Source: JBFJWU01 sp041623475 [NCBI: bacterium] (GTDB lineage: Bacteria; J088). Taken from it: a stretch of DNA of 23,363 bases. A program made the translations under genes and the position numbers. Positions 15,985 through 23,363 of the stretch are shown here, one piece after another (positions within the stretch are counted from its first letter, which is position 1; the number at the start of each line of letters is the position of its first letter). The stretch covers positions 1 to 23,363 of the forward strand of contig JBFJWU010000003.1 in NCBI GenBank assembly GCA_041623475.1. Direction: 5' to 3'. Below the pieces are notes generated by a model that did no database searches, was not told the DNA's origin, and was given only the letters and a program-made list of their open reading frames with translations.

Positions 15985-17504
15985 TTTTCTACCGTATCGG
16001 AACAACAGCGAACACCAATTGAACGCAAATCCAGCACCGACCGGGCAGATTCAAAATCCAGAATGAAAGTGCGGGCGCCGCACCGCGATCCGTAACCACC
16101 ACTAAGCGGCCCACCGCCTTTCAACACGTACTCGCCCAGGTCATCGCTATAGACCCATTCGAATGCACCACCCGACATATTGACCAACCCCGTCCGCGAG
16201 ACGCACTGGTCAGACAGCCGCCCATTCCACAGCGCCACGTGAATCGGACAGTAAAACGAACTGTACTCCTCGCCCCAGGACCAGACCAGGTTGTCCGACG
16301 ATCGGCACGCCGCTTCCCACTCTGTTTCCCGGCAGGTTCGCTTGCCCGCGCGGCGGCAAGCCGACTCAGCATTCCTGGCATCCGGTACAGGCATCAGCAT
16401 GCCGTTGGGTGCTGTCAGTTCAGCACAGTCAATCGTAAAACCGTCGAATGGAACATGATCGCCCAGGTTCTCGACGCACTGAACCTGATCCAAGGGGTCC
16501 TGCCCGCCGGCCGCGGATTGTCCGGCCAGTTCGGTCAAAAGCATCAACATCGCTCCAGCGATCAGGACCGTCGCGTCGTATCGGCTGCCCGGCGCGACCG
16601 GCAGCACCCTGACTGGGGTCGCCATCGGTCGCTCGGCGCCAGGCCACCCGATCGCGACCACCAAAAGCCCACAGGCAGCAGCAACCCAGACAGCCGCGGT
16701 TCCGATCAAGCCAAACGCCAGGATCCAGAACAACAGGACAGCCGCAAGCGGCAAGTGCAATAACGGCACCAGCAAGAAATAGGTCGCGGCAACCACGTCA
16801 CCGCCAGCCAGGACATATTTCATAAACATCGCTTGCATTCCGGCACCAAATGGAAAGGTTTGTACCTCCATCACAGCCCGAGGCGGCTCGACCGAATAAA
16901 CCAGACCGACCAGAAACAGCAGGACCATCGTCACGTGGGTTGCGCGGTTGACAAAGGTGAAAACGGGCAAACTCTGTTCGCCGCGCCAGCGATGACGCCA
17001 GGCCAGCAGCAGAAACGGCATCGCACCGACCAGCAACGACGGAAAAACGACGTAAAGGTCGGTAATGATCCCGCCGAATGTTGCTGGCACCACAGACGCG
17101 GTTCCCAAAAGCGGCGTCACCAGTAATGGCAAAAGACCGAAGTACCATACGTTTGGAGTCGGCTGCGGTGCCAGGTAGGTCCATTCGGTAATCATCAGGA
17201 AAAATGCGAACCACACGGTTACAGCGATCAACAGGGCGGCGCCCATGACCGGTTTATGCCGGCGCAGAATCAATGCCAGAAGAACCCACAGCAGATGTGG
17301 CACAAGGGGCAGAATCAGAAATTGCAGCCAGCCACGAAAAACCAGAACCGCAAGCACAATAATCGCGATAGTTTTCAAGCGCCGGCGGCGACCGCCAGAC
17401 GACATTAGTGAAACAACGTAATACGCAAGGATATCAAGAATAATTGCGAACAGGAACAGGGCGACAAAAAATGCGGGTTGCCCTTCCAGTGCTCCAAGAT
17501 TCAT
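15966..17504 (-). CDS. Multi-pass membrane protein with C-terminal FGE/sulfatase-modifying-factor-like domain
   Basis: A 512-residue protein. Residues about 10-330 hold some nine hydrophobic helices. Residues 340-505 form a domain of the formylglycine-generating-enzyme-like (FGE-sulfatase/SUMF1, C-type lectin-like) fold, recognisable by CRRAGKRTCRETEWEAAC (the analogue of RLPTEAEWEYA), WSWGEEY, GLVNMSGGAFEWV (the analogue of GNVWEW), LKGGGP (for RGGSW) and SIGVRCC (for GFR). It has ten cysteines, all matched in the 22137-23363 paralogue. The closely spaced catalytic cysteine pair of true FGE is not seen, so a binding, lectin-like or structural role outside the membrane is more likely than formylglycine formation. 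It is the last gene of the minus-strand cluster, 76 nt after the Tes-like gene; that gap contains an imperfect hairpin (17552-17572). Its 3' end overlaps the propeller gene. Confidence 0.82.
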   Translation of the reverse strand: MNLGALEGQPAFFVALFLFAIILDILAYYVVSLMSSGGRRRRLKTIAIIVLAVLVFRGWLQFLILPLVPHLLWVLLALILRRHKPVMGAALLIAVTVWFAFFLMITEWTYLAPQPTPNVWYFGLLPLLVTPLLGTASVVPATFGGIITDLYVVFPSLLVGAMPFLLLAWRHRWRGEQSLPVFTFVNRATHVTMVLLFLVGLVYSVEPPRAVMEVQTFPFGAGMQAMFMKYVLAGGDVVAATYFLLVPLLHLPLAAVLLFWILAFGLIGTAAVWVAAACGLLVVAIGWPGAERPMATPVRVLPVAPGSRYDATVLIAGAMLMLLTELAGQSAAGGQDPLDQVQCVENLGDHVPFDGFTIDCAELTAPNGMLMPVPDARNAESACRRAGKRTCRETEWEAACRSSDNLVWSWGEEYSSFYCPIHVALWNGRLSDQCVSRTGLVNMSGGAFEWVYSDDLGEYVLKGGGPLSGGYGSRCGARTFILDFESARSVLDLRSIGVRCCSDTVENQSPNR

Positions 17505-17580
17505 TGCCGTGCCTGACGTTGCGCTGGTTTCTGACTTCCGGCAATAGCTTAGCAGCGGGTTCCCCGCGCTGCGGACCTGG

Positions 17581-18942
17581 TCAGCCGGTCGCCTGGGTCA
17601 AAGGTACCGGATCAGGTACGACGAGCCGCCGTGGCTTTCGGGCATCCTCGGGGTCGCCCCACGATCCGTGTTTTTTGCCGGCGATGTTGTAGATATCGAA
17701 CGGCATGAAATTCTGCCGGGTCATAAAAGACATATGGCAGTTTGAGGCCTCCTGCAGATCGATTGTATCGTCATTGTGAAACTTCTCGACGACCATGAAT
17801 TTCAGGAAGGGCGGCGTGTAGTCCCGTTGGTACATAAGAACCCTGGGCAATGCGGCAACCAGTCTTGCCCAGATATGCAATTTGCGTATTGCAAACAGCG
17901 GATTCAGCAATCGAACCAACGCAAAATAACGACCCGGGCCCTCGTAAACGATCAACATTGGCATCGTCGACAGCTTCTGGCGCAAGTTGGGAGACCTGAA
18001 TAGCAACCAGGCGTACCGAAGCATTTTCATTGTATTGACGAAGTCCCGGGCACGCAGTCGGCCCTCGGTATGGGTTTCGATTTCCTCGAGCATTTCTGAC
18101 ATATGGGTCTCGCGAGACGGCAGCTCAAACCGATTCTGCGCGGCGTGCGGATAGAAACTCAACCAGAACAAATTGGGATTCTGGCCAATGAACTCGATCA
18201 GGTCGCCGGCAAACCGGGAGTTAAGGTCCTTGACCATCATCGTACCCAGTTGGACCTTGAAGCCGTGGCGGGTCATCGCCTCAATCGCCTCCAGCTTCTG
18301 CTCCTGAAGTCGCTCTCCACGTAACTGCTCGCTGACATCGTCATCAAACCCGTCAAACTGCAGAATGACCCACTTCAGGCCCGCATTTCGCAACTCAGCC
18401 AAATACGCCTCGTCAGTCATTCGAACGCCGTTCGTCGCAATCCGTGGGACATATCCTTGCTCGACCAACCGACGAATCAGTTCTGGCAAGTCTTTACGAA
18501 CTGTGGGCTCGCCGCCAAACAGGACAATGTTGGGGCGCCTGAATCGACCCAGCCATCCCTGATCGACCGGCGGTAAACGATCGAGGATCTGCTCTATCGT
18601 CGGATCAGGAGAAAAGGGATTATTTGCGTCACTGCAGCAAACCGGGCAATCAAGGTTACATTTGTTAGTGACCTCGATCATGATGTTGTATGTCTTGTCC
18701 AGGCATCCGTCGCATGCGGTCCCGTCAATACAGACCTGATCCCGACACCAGACGTAGTCCCCCACAATCTCGTTCATATCGTCGAACAACTTACGGTCTT
18801 TCCAGTACAGGGCCTCGAAACTGCCGTGCTCGGGACATTTCTTCCGCATCCAAACATTGCCGTCCCGTTCGAAAAGCTCTGCCGGGATACGAGCCGCGCA
18901 TTCAGGGCAAATGCTGGACGTATTATCTATTTCCGATCCCAT
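17581..18942 (-). CDS. Radical SAM protein of the MJ0619/tetraether lipid synthase (Tes) family
   Basis: A 453-residue protein. Its N-terminus is typical of the MJ0619/Tes group: ICPECAARIPAE with C12/C15, then KKCPEHGSFE with C36, a rubredoxin-like metal site in Tes. Four cysteines (C66, C71, C77, C80) follow, which could hold an auxiliary cluster. Then comes the radical SAM motif KCNLDCPVC (C95/C99/C102) followed by SDANNPF, a close match to the CNLxCPxCFAxAN form of this family, with FGGEPT downstream. Archaeal Tes joins lipid chains by C-C bonds to form tetraethers, and bacterial homologues have been linked to membrane-spanning lipids; MJ0619 itself was studied as a pterin methylase. Family membership is seen in sequence; the reaction is inferred. 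It starts 2 nt after the stop of the 18945-20435 radical SAM gene, so the two are cotranscribed. Confidence 0.85.
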   Translation of the reverse strand: MGSEIDNTSSICPECAARIPAELFERDGNVWMRKKCPEHGSFEALYWKDRKLFDDMNEIVGDYVWCRDQVCIDGTACDGCLDKTYNIMIEVTNKCNLDCPVCCSDANNPFSPDPTIEQILDRLPPVDQGWLGRFRRPNIVLFGGEPTVRKDLPELIRRLVEQGYVPRIATNGVRMTDEAYLAELRNAGLKWVILQFDGFDDDVSEQLRGERLQEQKLEAIEAMTRHGFKVQLGTMMVKDLNSRFAGDLIEFIGQNPNLFWLSFYPHAAQNRFELPSRETHMSEMLEEIETHTEGRLRARDFVNTMKMLRYAWLLFRSPNLRQKLSTMPMLIVYEGPGRYFALVRLLNPLFAIRKLHIWARLVAALPRVLMYQRDYTPPFLKFMVVEKFHNDDTIDLQEASNCHMSFMTRQNFMPFDIYNIAGKKHGSWGDPEDARKPRRLVVPDPVPLTQATG

Positions 18943-18944
18943 AA

Positions 18945-20435
18945 TTATTGCGCCGCCAGTGGTTTCTTCATCTTCATGTTGCGACCAACGTCCTGCCAGA
19001 AATCCAGTAACCAGTTCATTGCGTGACGTTCCAGCAACCCGTGAAAAAAGAAATTCTTTGTGCGGAAACGTGCCACAGGTCGGTAAATATCAGACAGGAT
19101 CCGGACCCACGCGGGCACAGTGTAATCATTTGCTTTTCGGTCCAGAAACAGTGACGTAAAGTACAAAGACTCGTAAAAATGTCGCTTCTCTGGAAACAGG
19201 TTGACCTCTTCGTGGCGAAATCTGGCCCATTGCTCCAATGATGTCGGCGTTTCCAAACCCTGCTCCTGGGCCACACGAAAAAGGTCTGTCCCGGGATAGG
19301 GCGTGAATATGTAAAACGGGGAGATGTGCACATTAGGATTGATTTTCAGCAGTCGCAGCGCCAGATCGACACTTTGCTGCAGGTCTTCCCTGGTCTCGCC
19401 GGGAATGCCGCACATAAAACTGTAGTAGAGGTTGATCGGGAATCGAGCCAGGCGCTCGGTGACCTCGATAATGTCTTCGACCGTTCCGTCTTTCTTGACA
19501 TAGTCGCGAATACGTGGCGAACCGGATTCAATGCCTACCGTCAATCGCTGGCAACCGCTGTCGTGGATCAGCTGGAAGTCCTCATCTGACATTCGCTTCA
19601 AACCCCGAATATCAACTCCCTGAACCTGCCACGTAATATCCATGGGCAACAGCGCCTCGGCGATGGCACGCCCACGCCGAATGTCTGTAAAAAACATATC
19701 ATCAACGAAATAGATATCCTCGACGTTGTAGTTGTCGATCAGGTACTGTACCTGTGAAACCGTCTTTTCCGCCGATAATTTTCGCCAGCGCCGCGAATTA
19801 AAATTGACGTTGTAGCAATACGTGCACTGCAGCGGGCAACCCCGTGAACTTTGGTAGTAGAACGACCTGCGCCCCTTATACTCGGGCAGATATGCTTCAA
19901 CATCGATCAGGCGCCAGGGCGGGTCCGGCAAATCGTCAAGCTCTGCCCATTTGCCGGGCGGCAGGCCCTTAATCTGTCCGTCGACCTCGCACCAGACCGC
20001 AGGTATGTTGTCAGTTGCCAATCCCTGGTCCAACGCCTGGGCCAACTGAAGTAGCGGGATCTCACCTTCGCCCTGGATAACAAAGTCGGCATACCCGCTG
20101 CGCGCTGTCTCATGTGGCAGGAGGCTGGCATGGATTCCGCCCCAGACAATCGGCACCTCCGGCCACACCTGTCGGACAACTTCGCACATTTCGATGCACG
20201 ACATCAGCATTGGACCAGTAAAACCGGTCGCACCCACCAGCAGTGGCTTTTCGGTTAATTCTGCCCGAAGAATGTCCCGCCAATCATCACCGTGCAGGCG
20301 ACGGTCAAAAATACGGACATCGTATTCTTCGGCAATTAACGTCGCGGCGTGAACCAGGGCAAGCGGGGCCGACGGCTTGGTCCGCATCTCGTCCCACTCA
20401 CCAACGGTTGGCTGTAGAAGTAGAATTCGCCTCAT
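18945..20435 (-). CDS. B12-binding domain radical SAM enzyme
   Basis: A 496-residue cobalamin-type radical SAM protein from ATG 20435, preceded by AAGGA at 6 nt. An in-frame ATG at 20474 adds 13 residues but lies inside a TATAAT box and is rejected. The B12 domain (about 1-160) has VWGGIHAS (97-104) and QGEGE (121-125). The CX3CX2C motif is C200/C204/C207 within SSRGCPLQ, followed by FVDDMFF, VGIESGSP and CGIPGET. It is distant from the 541/3859 pair in the B12 domain and C-terminus, so it is probably a different subfamily. Immediate coupling to the Tes-like gene implies both act on the same molecule. Substrate unknown; no DxHxxG motif visible. Confidence 0.92.
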   Translation of the reverse strand: MRRILLLQPTVGEWDEMRTKPSAPLALVHAATLIAEEYDVRIFDRRLHGDDWRDILRAELTEKPLLVGATGFTGPMLMSCIEMCEVVRQVWPEVPIVWGGIHASLLPHETARSGYADFVIQGEGEIPLLQLAQALDQGLATDNIPAVWCEVDGQIKGLPPGKWAELDDLPDPPWRLIDVEAYLPEYKGRRSFYYQSSRGCPLQCTYCYNVNFNSRRWRKLSAEKTVSQVQYLIDNYNVEDIYFVDDMFFTDIRRGRAIAEALLPMDITWQVQGVDIRGLKRMSDEDFQLIHDSGCQRLTVGIESGSPRIRDYVKKDGTVEDIIEVTERLARFPINLYYSFMCGIPGETREDLQQSVDLALRLLKINPNVHISPFYIFTPYPGTDLFRVAQEQGLETPTSLEQWARFRHEEVNLFPEKRHFYESLYFTSLFLDRKANDYTVPAWVRILSDIYRPVARFRTKNFFFHGLLERHAMNWLLDFWQDVGRNMKMKKPLAAQ

Positions 20436-20441
20436 TCCCGT

Positions 20442-20446
20442 TCCTT
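20442..20446 (-). promoter_or_regulatory. Shine-Dalgarno AAGGA for the start at 20435
   Basis: On the minus strand AAGGA is followed by six bases and the ATG at 20435. It supports this start over the upstream in-frame ATG at 20474. Confidence 0.5.
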
Positions 20447-20473
20447 TTCCACCCCGGCGATTCGTTACCCTCA

Positions 20474-20479
20474 TTATAA
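20474..20479 (-). promoter_or_regulatory. -10 box TATAAT for the 20435 operon
   Basis: A perfect TATAAT on the minus strand in the 84-nt gap between the two radical SAM genes. Transcription would start near 20467, with a leader of about 32 nt. No clear -35 was found, so the downstream genes may also be read through from further upstream. Confidence 0.4.
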
Positions 20480-20519
20480 CGGCGTTTGCATGGTCAGTAC
20501 CCGGTTCACGCGTTCCAAT

Positions 20520-22061
20520 TCAGGCAACAGCAGCCTGGTCCTGCTCGTCTGTAGTCGATGCAGCGGCCGCTTCGAGCAGTTGTTGCGCTGTCGCGGTCTG
20601 AGGCACATCGTGGGTCCGGATTGTCTTTTGCAATGCTCGTCGACCAATAATCGGGTCCATCCGCACGGCAATTTTCAAAAAAGTCAGGAATCCTTCGATC
20701 AGCGATCCCGGTGATACCGACCTGGCAATTCGCCACATTCTGCGGGGGCGCAGGTAAAACTGCCGGAATGCCCGCTTCTGGATCCGGTGCAAGTCGACCC
20801 CATAGGCCAATTGATACCAGGAAAACCGGGCGTAAAAGTCCTCGGTCCGTACCTGATCCAGGGCGGTCAGGCTTTCCCTGGCGGCAAGATCGTAAATGGG
20901 CGTGCCCTCCTGTGGAATCACAAGATAAAATCCGGCAAATGTGAAGGGCGCTTTAATGGCATAGTCGATCGTCTCCAGGATCTCGTCCACCGTCTGGGTC
21001 GGAAAACCGATCATGAAGAATCCTTTGGTCAGGATCCCTGCGCGGTCGCATGCATCGACCACCTTCCGGGCCTGCAGGATGTCCAGATGCTTTTCGATAT
21101 AGTTTTGCAAGCGATCGGTTGTTGTTTCAATCGCGATTGCAGCCTGGTAAACGCCCATTTTTTTTAACAACGGTACATCGTCGACGTCAATGATATCGGC
21201 ACGGATTCCGTTAGGAAAACAAAACAACAATTGCTCTTCGCCGAATCGTTCGATGACGCCGTTGGCGATCTGACGCATCCGTGGTTTATGCAGGTTGAAG
21301 ATGTCGTCAATTATCTGAAATTCGTCAATATCGTACGAATTGGCCAGGAGTTCGATTTCCGCCAGGACATTTTCGGCACTGCGCCAACGGAACTTTTTGC
21401 CGAACAGATCGTGACAATAATTGCATTTGTAGGGGCATCCACGTGATGTAAATATCGGCGCATACAATTTGCCCCGCTTCCAGCCCATCTGGTTTGGTTT
21501 TCGCGCGTATTCGGCAAAGTCGACCAGATCCCACGCCGGAAACGGGATCTCGTCCAGATCGGCAACCGGTTCCGCCGGTCCGTTCCACGTCATTTCACCA
21601 TCGGGACTGCGCCAGGTCAGCCCGGGAATCCTGGAGAGATTTCCGATGTTGCCATCAGCCAGAACTGCGACGGTATCGGGAAAGGTCCAGTCTGCTTCGC
21701 CGTCAAAAACCAGGTCAAAGTCGCCGGAATCCGTGATTCGCTGGCGGCTGGAATGGGCATAAGGACCGCCGACAGCCAATACCGACTGACATCCGGCTGC
21801 ACGCAGACTTCGAGCCAGCTCGTGAGTTGCCTCTGCTTCGAAATTCATTGCGCTGATCCCGACCAGGTCGTAATCATTGCCATCCAGCGATTCGGCAAAC
21901 TTTGCGGGGTCAGTTTCCTGCAGCCGCAGATCGCGAATTTCGACATCGACCTGGCGCTCAAATCGACTGCGCAATGTTGCCGCCAGGTACAGCAATCCCA
22001 GAGGAGGCTGGCATATTGGCGCAACGGCGTTCTGGTACGGCTTGACCAGCAGGATACGCAT
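20520..22061 (-). CDS. B12-binding domain radical SAM enzyme
   Basis: A 513-residue cobalamin-type radical SAM protein. The B12 domain begins MRILLVKPYQ and has PPLGLLYLAA (19-28), VGGPYAHS (97-104) and FDGEAD (119-124), the classic layout of class B radical SAM enzymes. The CX3CX2C motif is C209/C213/C216 within TSRGCPYK, followed by IIDDIFN, IAIETTTD and MIGFPTQT. The C-terminus (about 420-513) is basic, then Ala/Gln-rich. ATG 22061 is chosen because the conserved B12 fold begins there, with a weak GGGA upstream. Other in-frame starts are ATG 22094, ATG 22103 and GTG 22115; a TACTGT (22123-22128) near GTG 22115 could be a -10 box. It is divergent from the other three B12-radical SAM proteins here. 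Substrate unknown. Confidence 0.92.
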   Translation of the reverse strand: MRILLVKPYQNAVAPICQPPLGLLYLAATLRSRFERQVDVEIRDLRLQETDPAKFAESLDGNDYDLVGISAMNFEAEATHELARSLRAAGCQSVLAVGGPYAHSSRQRITDSGDFDLVFDGEADWTFPDTVAVLADGNIGNLSRIPGLTWRSPDGEMTWNGPAEPVADLDEIPFPAWDLVDFAEYARKPNQMGWKRGKLYAPIFTSRGCPYKCNYCHDLFGKKFRWRSAENVLAEIELLANSYDIDEFQIIDDIFNLHKPRMRQIANGVIERFGEEQLLFCFPNGIRADIIDVDDVPLLKKMGVYQAAIAIETTTDRLQNYIEKHLDILQARKVVDACDRAGILTKGFFMIGFPTQTVDEILETIDYAIKAPFTFAGFYLVIPQEGTPIYDLAARESLTALDQVRTEDFYARFSWYQLAYGVDLHRIQKRAFRQFYLRPRRMWRIARSVSPGSLIEGFLTFLKIAVRMDPIIGRRALQKTIRTHDVPQTATAQQLLEAAAASTTDEQDQAAVA

Positions 22062-22136
22062 CGGCGTCCCGGGCAATGTTGCGAAGAGTGTCATCAGGCT
22101 CATGTTAGCGGACACGGCCCTGACAGTACAGGGTTT

Positions 22137-23363
22137 CTACTCGGCGACGTCATAGCAGCATCGGGCACCGATACGTTCGTACGAGATCAGGTCCGCATAT
22201 TCCCCTGGCATGTGGAAGGACAGGAACGTGCCACACTGGGATGCATAGTTCTTTGCATTCGGGCCGCCTCCTTTCAGGATCAGGCTATCGTCCCGGCGCA
22301 CCCATTCCCACAGACTTCCTGAAAGTCCGACGACACCGGTCGCCGAGATACAGGGCCGATCCAGCGTGGAAAAATCGGTCGACCGCTGGAAAACGATCGG
22401 GCACCGATCGGCCCATTCACGGAATTCATCACCAAAGGGCCAACGGTGGTGGGTCGGTCCCTGGCAAGCTGCCATCCATTCCTGCTCGGTGCAGATCCGC
22501 CCGCCCCGCGCCTGGCAGATCGCTTCGGCTTTTTCCGGCAGAACACCTACGACTGGAAATCCCAACCTGGTCTGAACCTCCAGGCAATCAATAGCGAAAC
22601 CAGGAAACCGGGCCTGGCCTTCGGGGTCGTGGCGACATTGCAACGGGTCAACGGGAGTGCGGTCGGACGCGGTCCCAACCGGCGGATTGGGAACGGAACC
22701 CATTCCCATTGTTACGGCGACGATATTAATTACCGCCAGCAAGATGCAAAGCAAAGCGTACCCCAGCCCGGGTGGTCGCGGCCACGACCGCGTCCTGGGA
22801 TCGACGTTGCGATCAGCCGACGGTATCCCCGACAGGCTGAGGAACACGCCGACTGCTGCAATTACGAAAATGCCATTCCAGCCGGCCAGCACAGTAACGA
22901 CGATAACAGCGAACAGGGAACGCCACCGGCCCAGGATAATTGCCAGCAGTGTAAAGTAAACGACTGCGGCGACTTCTCCGTTGGCGATGATATTCCGCAG
23001 AAAAAAACTGCCAAGGTACTGGTACGCGGTCCTGCTTCCTTCCCCTGTGCCGACAGCATCAGGGGAAATCAGGAACCCGGCAATTCCCAGAAGAACAAAG
23101 AACAATGAAAATCCTGGTGTAAATGGCGACGTGCGTTGACCGATTCCGCGCCCCCCCCAACGGTGCTGAAAGGCGTGCACAAGAAATGGCGAGATCCCCC
23201 AGAAAACCGCCGGCATCCAGATAAAAACCTGGACAATGCCCCTTTCTATCTGGCCAATCTGGGAGGGATTCCAGAAGTCGGCCATTGGTTGGCCAGGCCC
23301 CATCAAGTTTGAATACGGTGCAAAAAACCACGATCCCGGGGATGGGACCGTCTGCAACGAGTA
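22137..23363 (-). CDS. Membrane protein with FGE-like domain, N-terminus outside window (paralogue of 15966-17504)
   Basis: The last 408 residues of a protein that stays open to the right edge; the missing N-terminus is about 100-150 residues if it matches its paralogue. About seven hydrophobic helices are visible, followed by a C-terminal FGE/SUMF1-like domain (last 170 residues) with ICQARGGRICTEQEWMAAC, WPFGDEF, VVGLSGSLWEWV, LKGGGP and RIGARCC. All ten cysteines of the domain match those of the 15966-17504 protein in order. The two genes bracket the radical SAM cassette on the same strand. As in the paralogue, the paired catalytic cysteines of true FGE are not evident. A short inverted repeat, CCCTG/CAGGG (22118-22133), lies just past the stop but has no T-tract, so it is not called a terminator. 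Confidence 0.8.
   Translation of the reverse strand, partial: YSLQTVPSPGSWFFAPYSNLMGPGQPMADFWNPSQIGQIERGIVQVFIWMPAVFWGISPFLVHAFQHRWGGRGIGQRTSPFTPGFSLFFVLLGIAGFLISPDAVGTGEGSRTAYQYLGSFFLRNIIANGEVAAVVYFTLLAIILGRWRSLFAVIVVTVLAGWNGIFVIAAVGVFLSLSGIPSADRNVDPRTRSWPRPPGLGYALLCILLAVINIVAVTMGMGSVPNPPVGTASDRTPVDPLQCRHDPEGQARFPGFAIDCLEVQTRLGFPVVGVLPEKAEAICQARGGRICTEQEWMAACQGPTHHRWPFGDEFREWADRCPIVFQRSTDFSTLDRPCISATGVVGLSGSLWEWVRRDDSLILKGGGPNAKNYASQCGTFLSFHMPGEYADLISYERIGARCCYDVAE

Noticed and set aside
15966-17504. Canonical formylglycine-generating enzyme or sulfatase activator
   Set aside because: The paired catalytic cysteines are not visible, no sulfatase gene is nearby, and the ten cysteines look structural.
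17552-17572. Imperfect hairpin between the Tes-like and membrane FGE-like genes, considered as a terminator
   Set aside because: The stem has a 2-nt bulge and no T-tract follows on the minus strand. It may be structural noise in GC-rich DNA.
1-23363. Archaeal origin suggested by the Tes-like gene and possible leaderless starts
   Set aside because: Strong bacterial -35/-10 promoters (3791-3818), Shine-Dalgarno sites, GtrB-like GT2 and FGE-like domains all fit a bacterium better.
1-23363. CRISPR arrays, insertion sequences, tRNA or rRNA genes, integrase and att sites
   Set aside because: Looked for on both strands by eye; no regular repeats, transposase motifs or RNA gene sequences were recognised.

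Overview
All 23 kb looks like one accessory island for building and decorating a membrane lipid or surface glycan. No housekeeping gene, RNA gene, insertion sequence, integrase or CRISPR array was seen. The DNA is GC-rich (high 50s percent by eye, not computed). Coding is dense, with ATGA, GTGA and TGATG overlaps, Shine-Dalgarno sites and sigma70-like -10 boxes, so the host is a bacterium. Exported Cys-rich proteins and lipid-linked glycosyltransferases suit a Gram-negative. The FGE-like domains recall Myxococcota and other delta-group lineages, but the phylum is not established.

Layout, left to right. (a) 1-2037, minus: the 5' part of a GT-C membrane glycosyltransferase, preceded by a B12-type radical SAM enzyme. 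(b) 2194-6749, plus: a multi-pass GT-C-like membrane protein, a second B12-radical SAM enzyme that is a near paralogue of the first, and an exported PQQ-like beta-propeller. (c) 6715-10954, minus, coupled by 4-nt overlaps: GT-C, a polyprenyl-phosphate GT2, and a GT-C-like protein. (d) 11045-15984, plus: a GT-C-like protein, a membrane-anchored PEP-synthase/PPDK-like protein, and a second beta-propeller. (e) 15966-23363, minus: a membrane protein with an FGE/sulfatase-modifying-factor-like domain, two B12-radical SAM enzymes, a radical SAM enzyme of the MJ0619/tetraether-synthase (Tes) family, and a second membrane FGE-like protein. Transcription units alternate in direction. Both propeller genes overlap the convergent gene at their 3' ends.

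Working model (inference). The GT2 enzyme charges a polyprenyl phosphate with sugar, and the GT-C proteins transfer that sugar outside the membrane. Four B12-radical SAM enzymes and the Tes-like enzyme alter an unactivated carbon skeleton, probably of a lipid, by methylation, cyclisation or C-C coupling. The membrane PEP-synthase-like protein would move phosphate at the membrane. The propellers and the ten-cysteine FGE-like domains would act outside the cytoplasmic membrane as binding or assembly factors. Duplicated modules (propeller x2, membrane FGE x2, B12-rSAM x4, GT-C-like x5) suggest the island grew by internal duplication.
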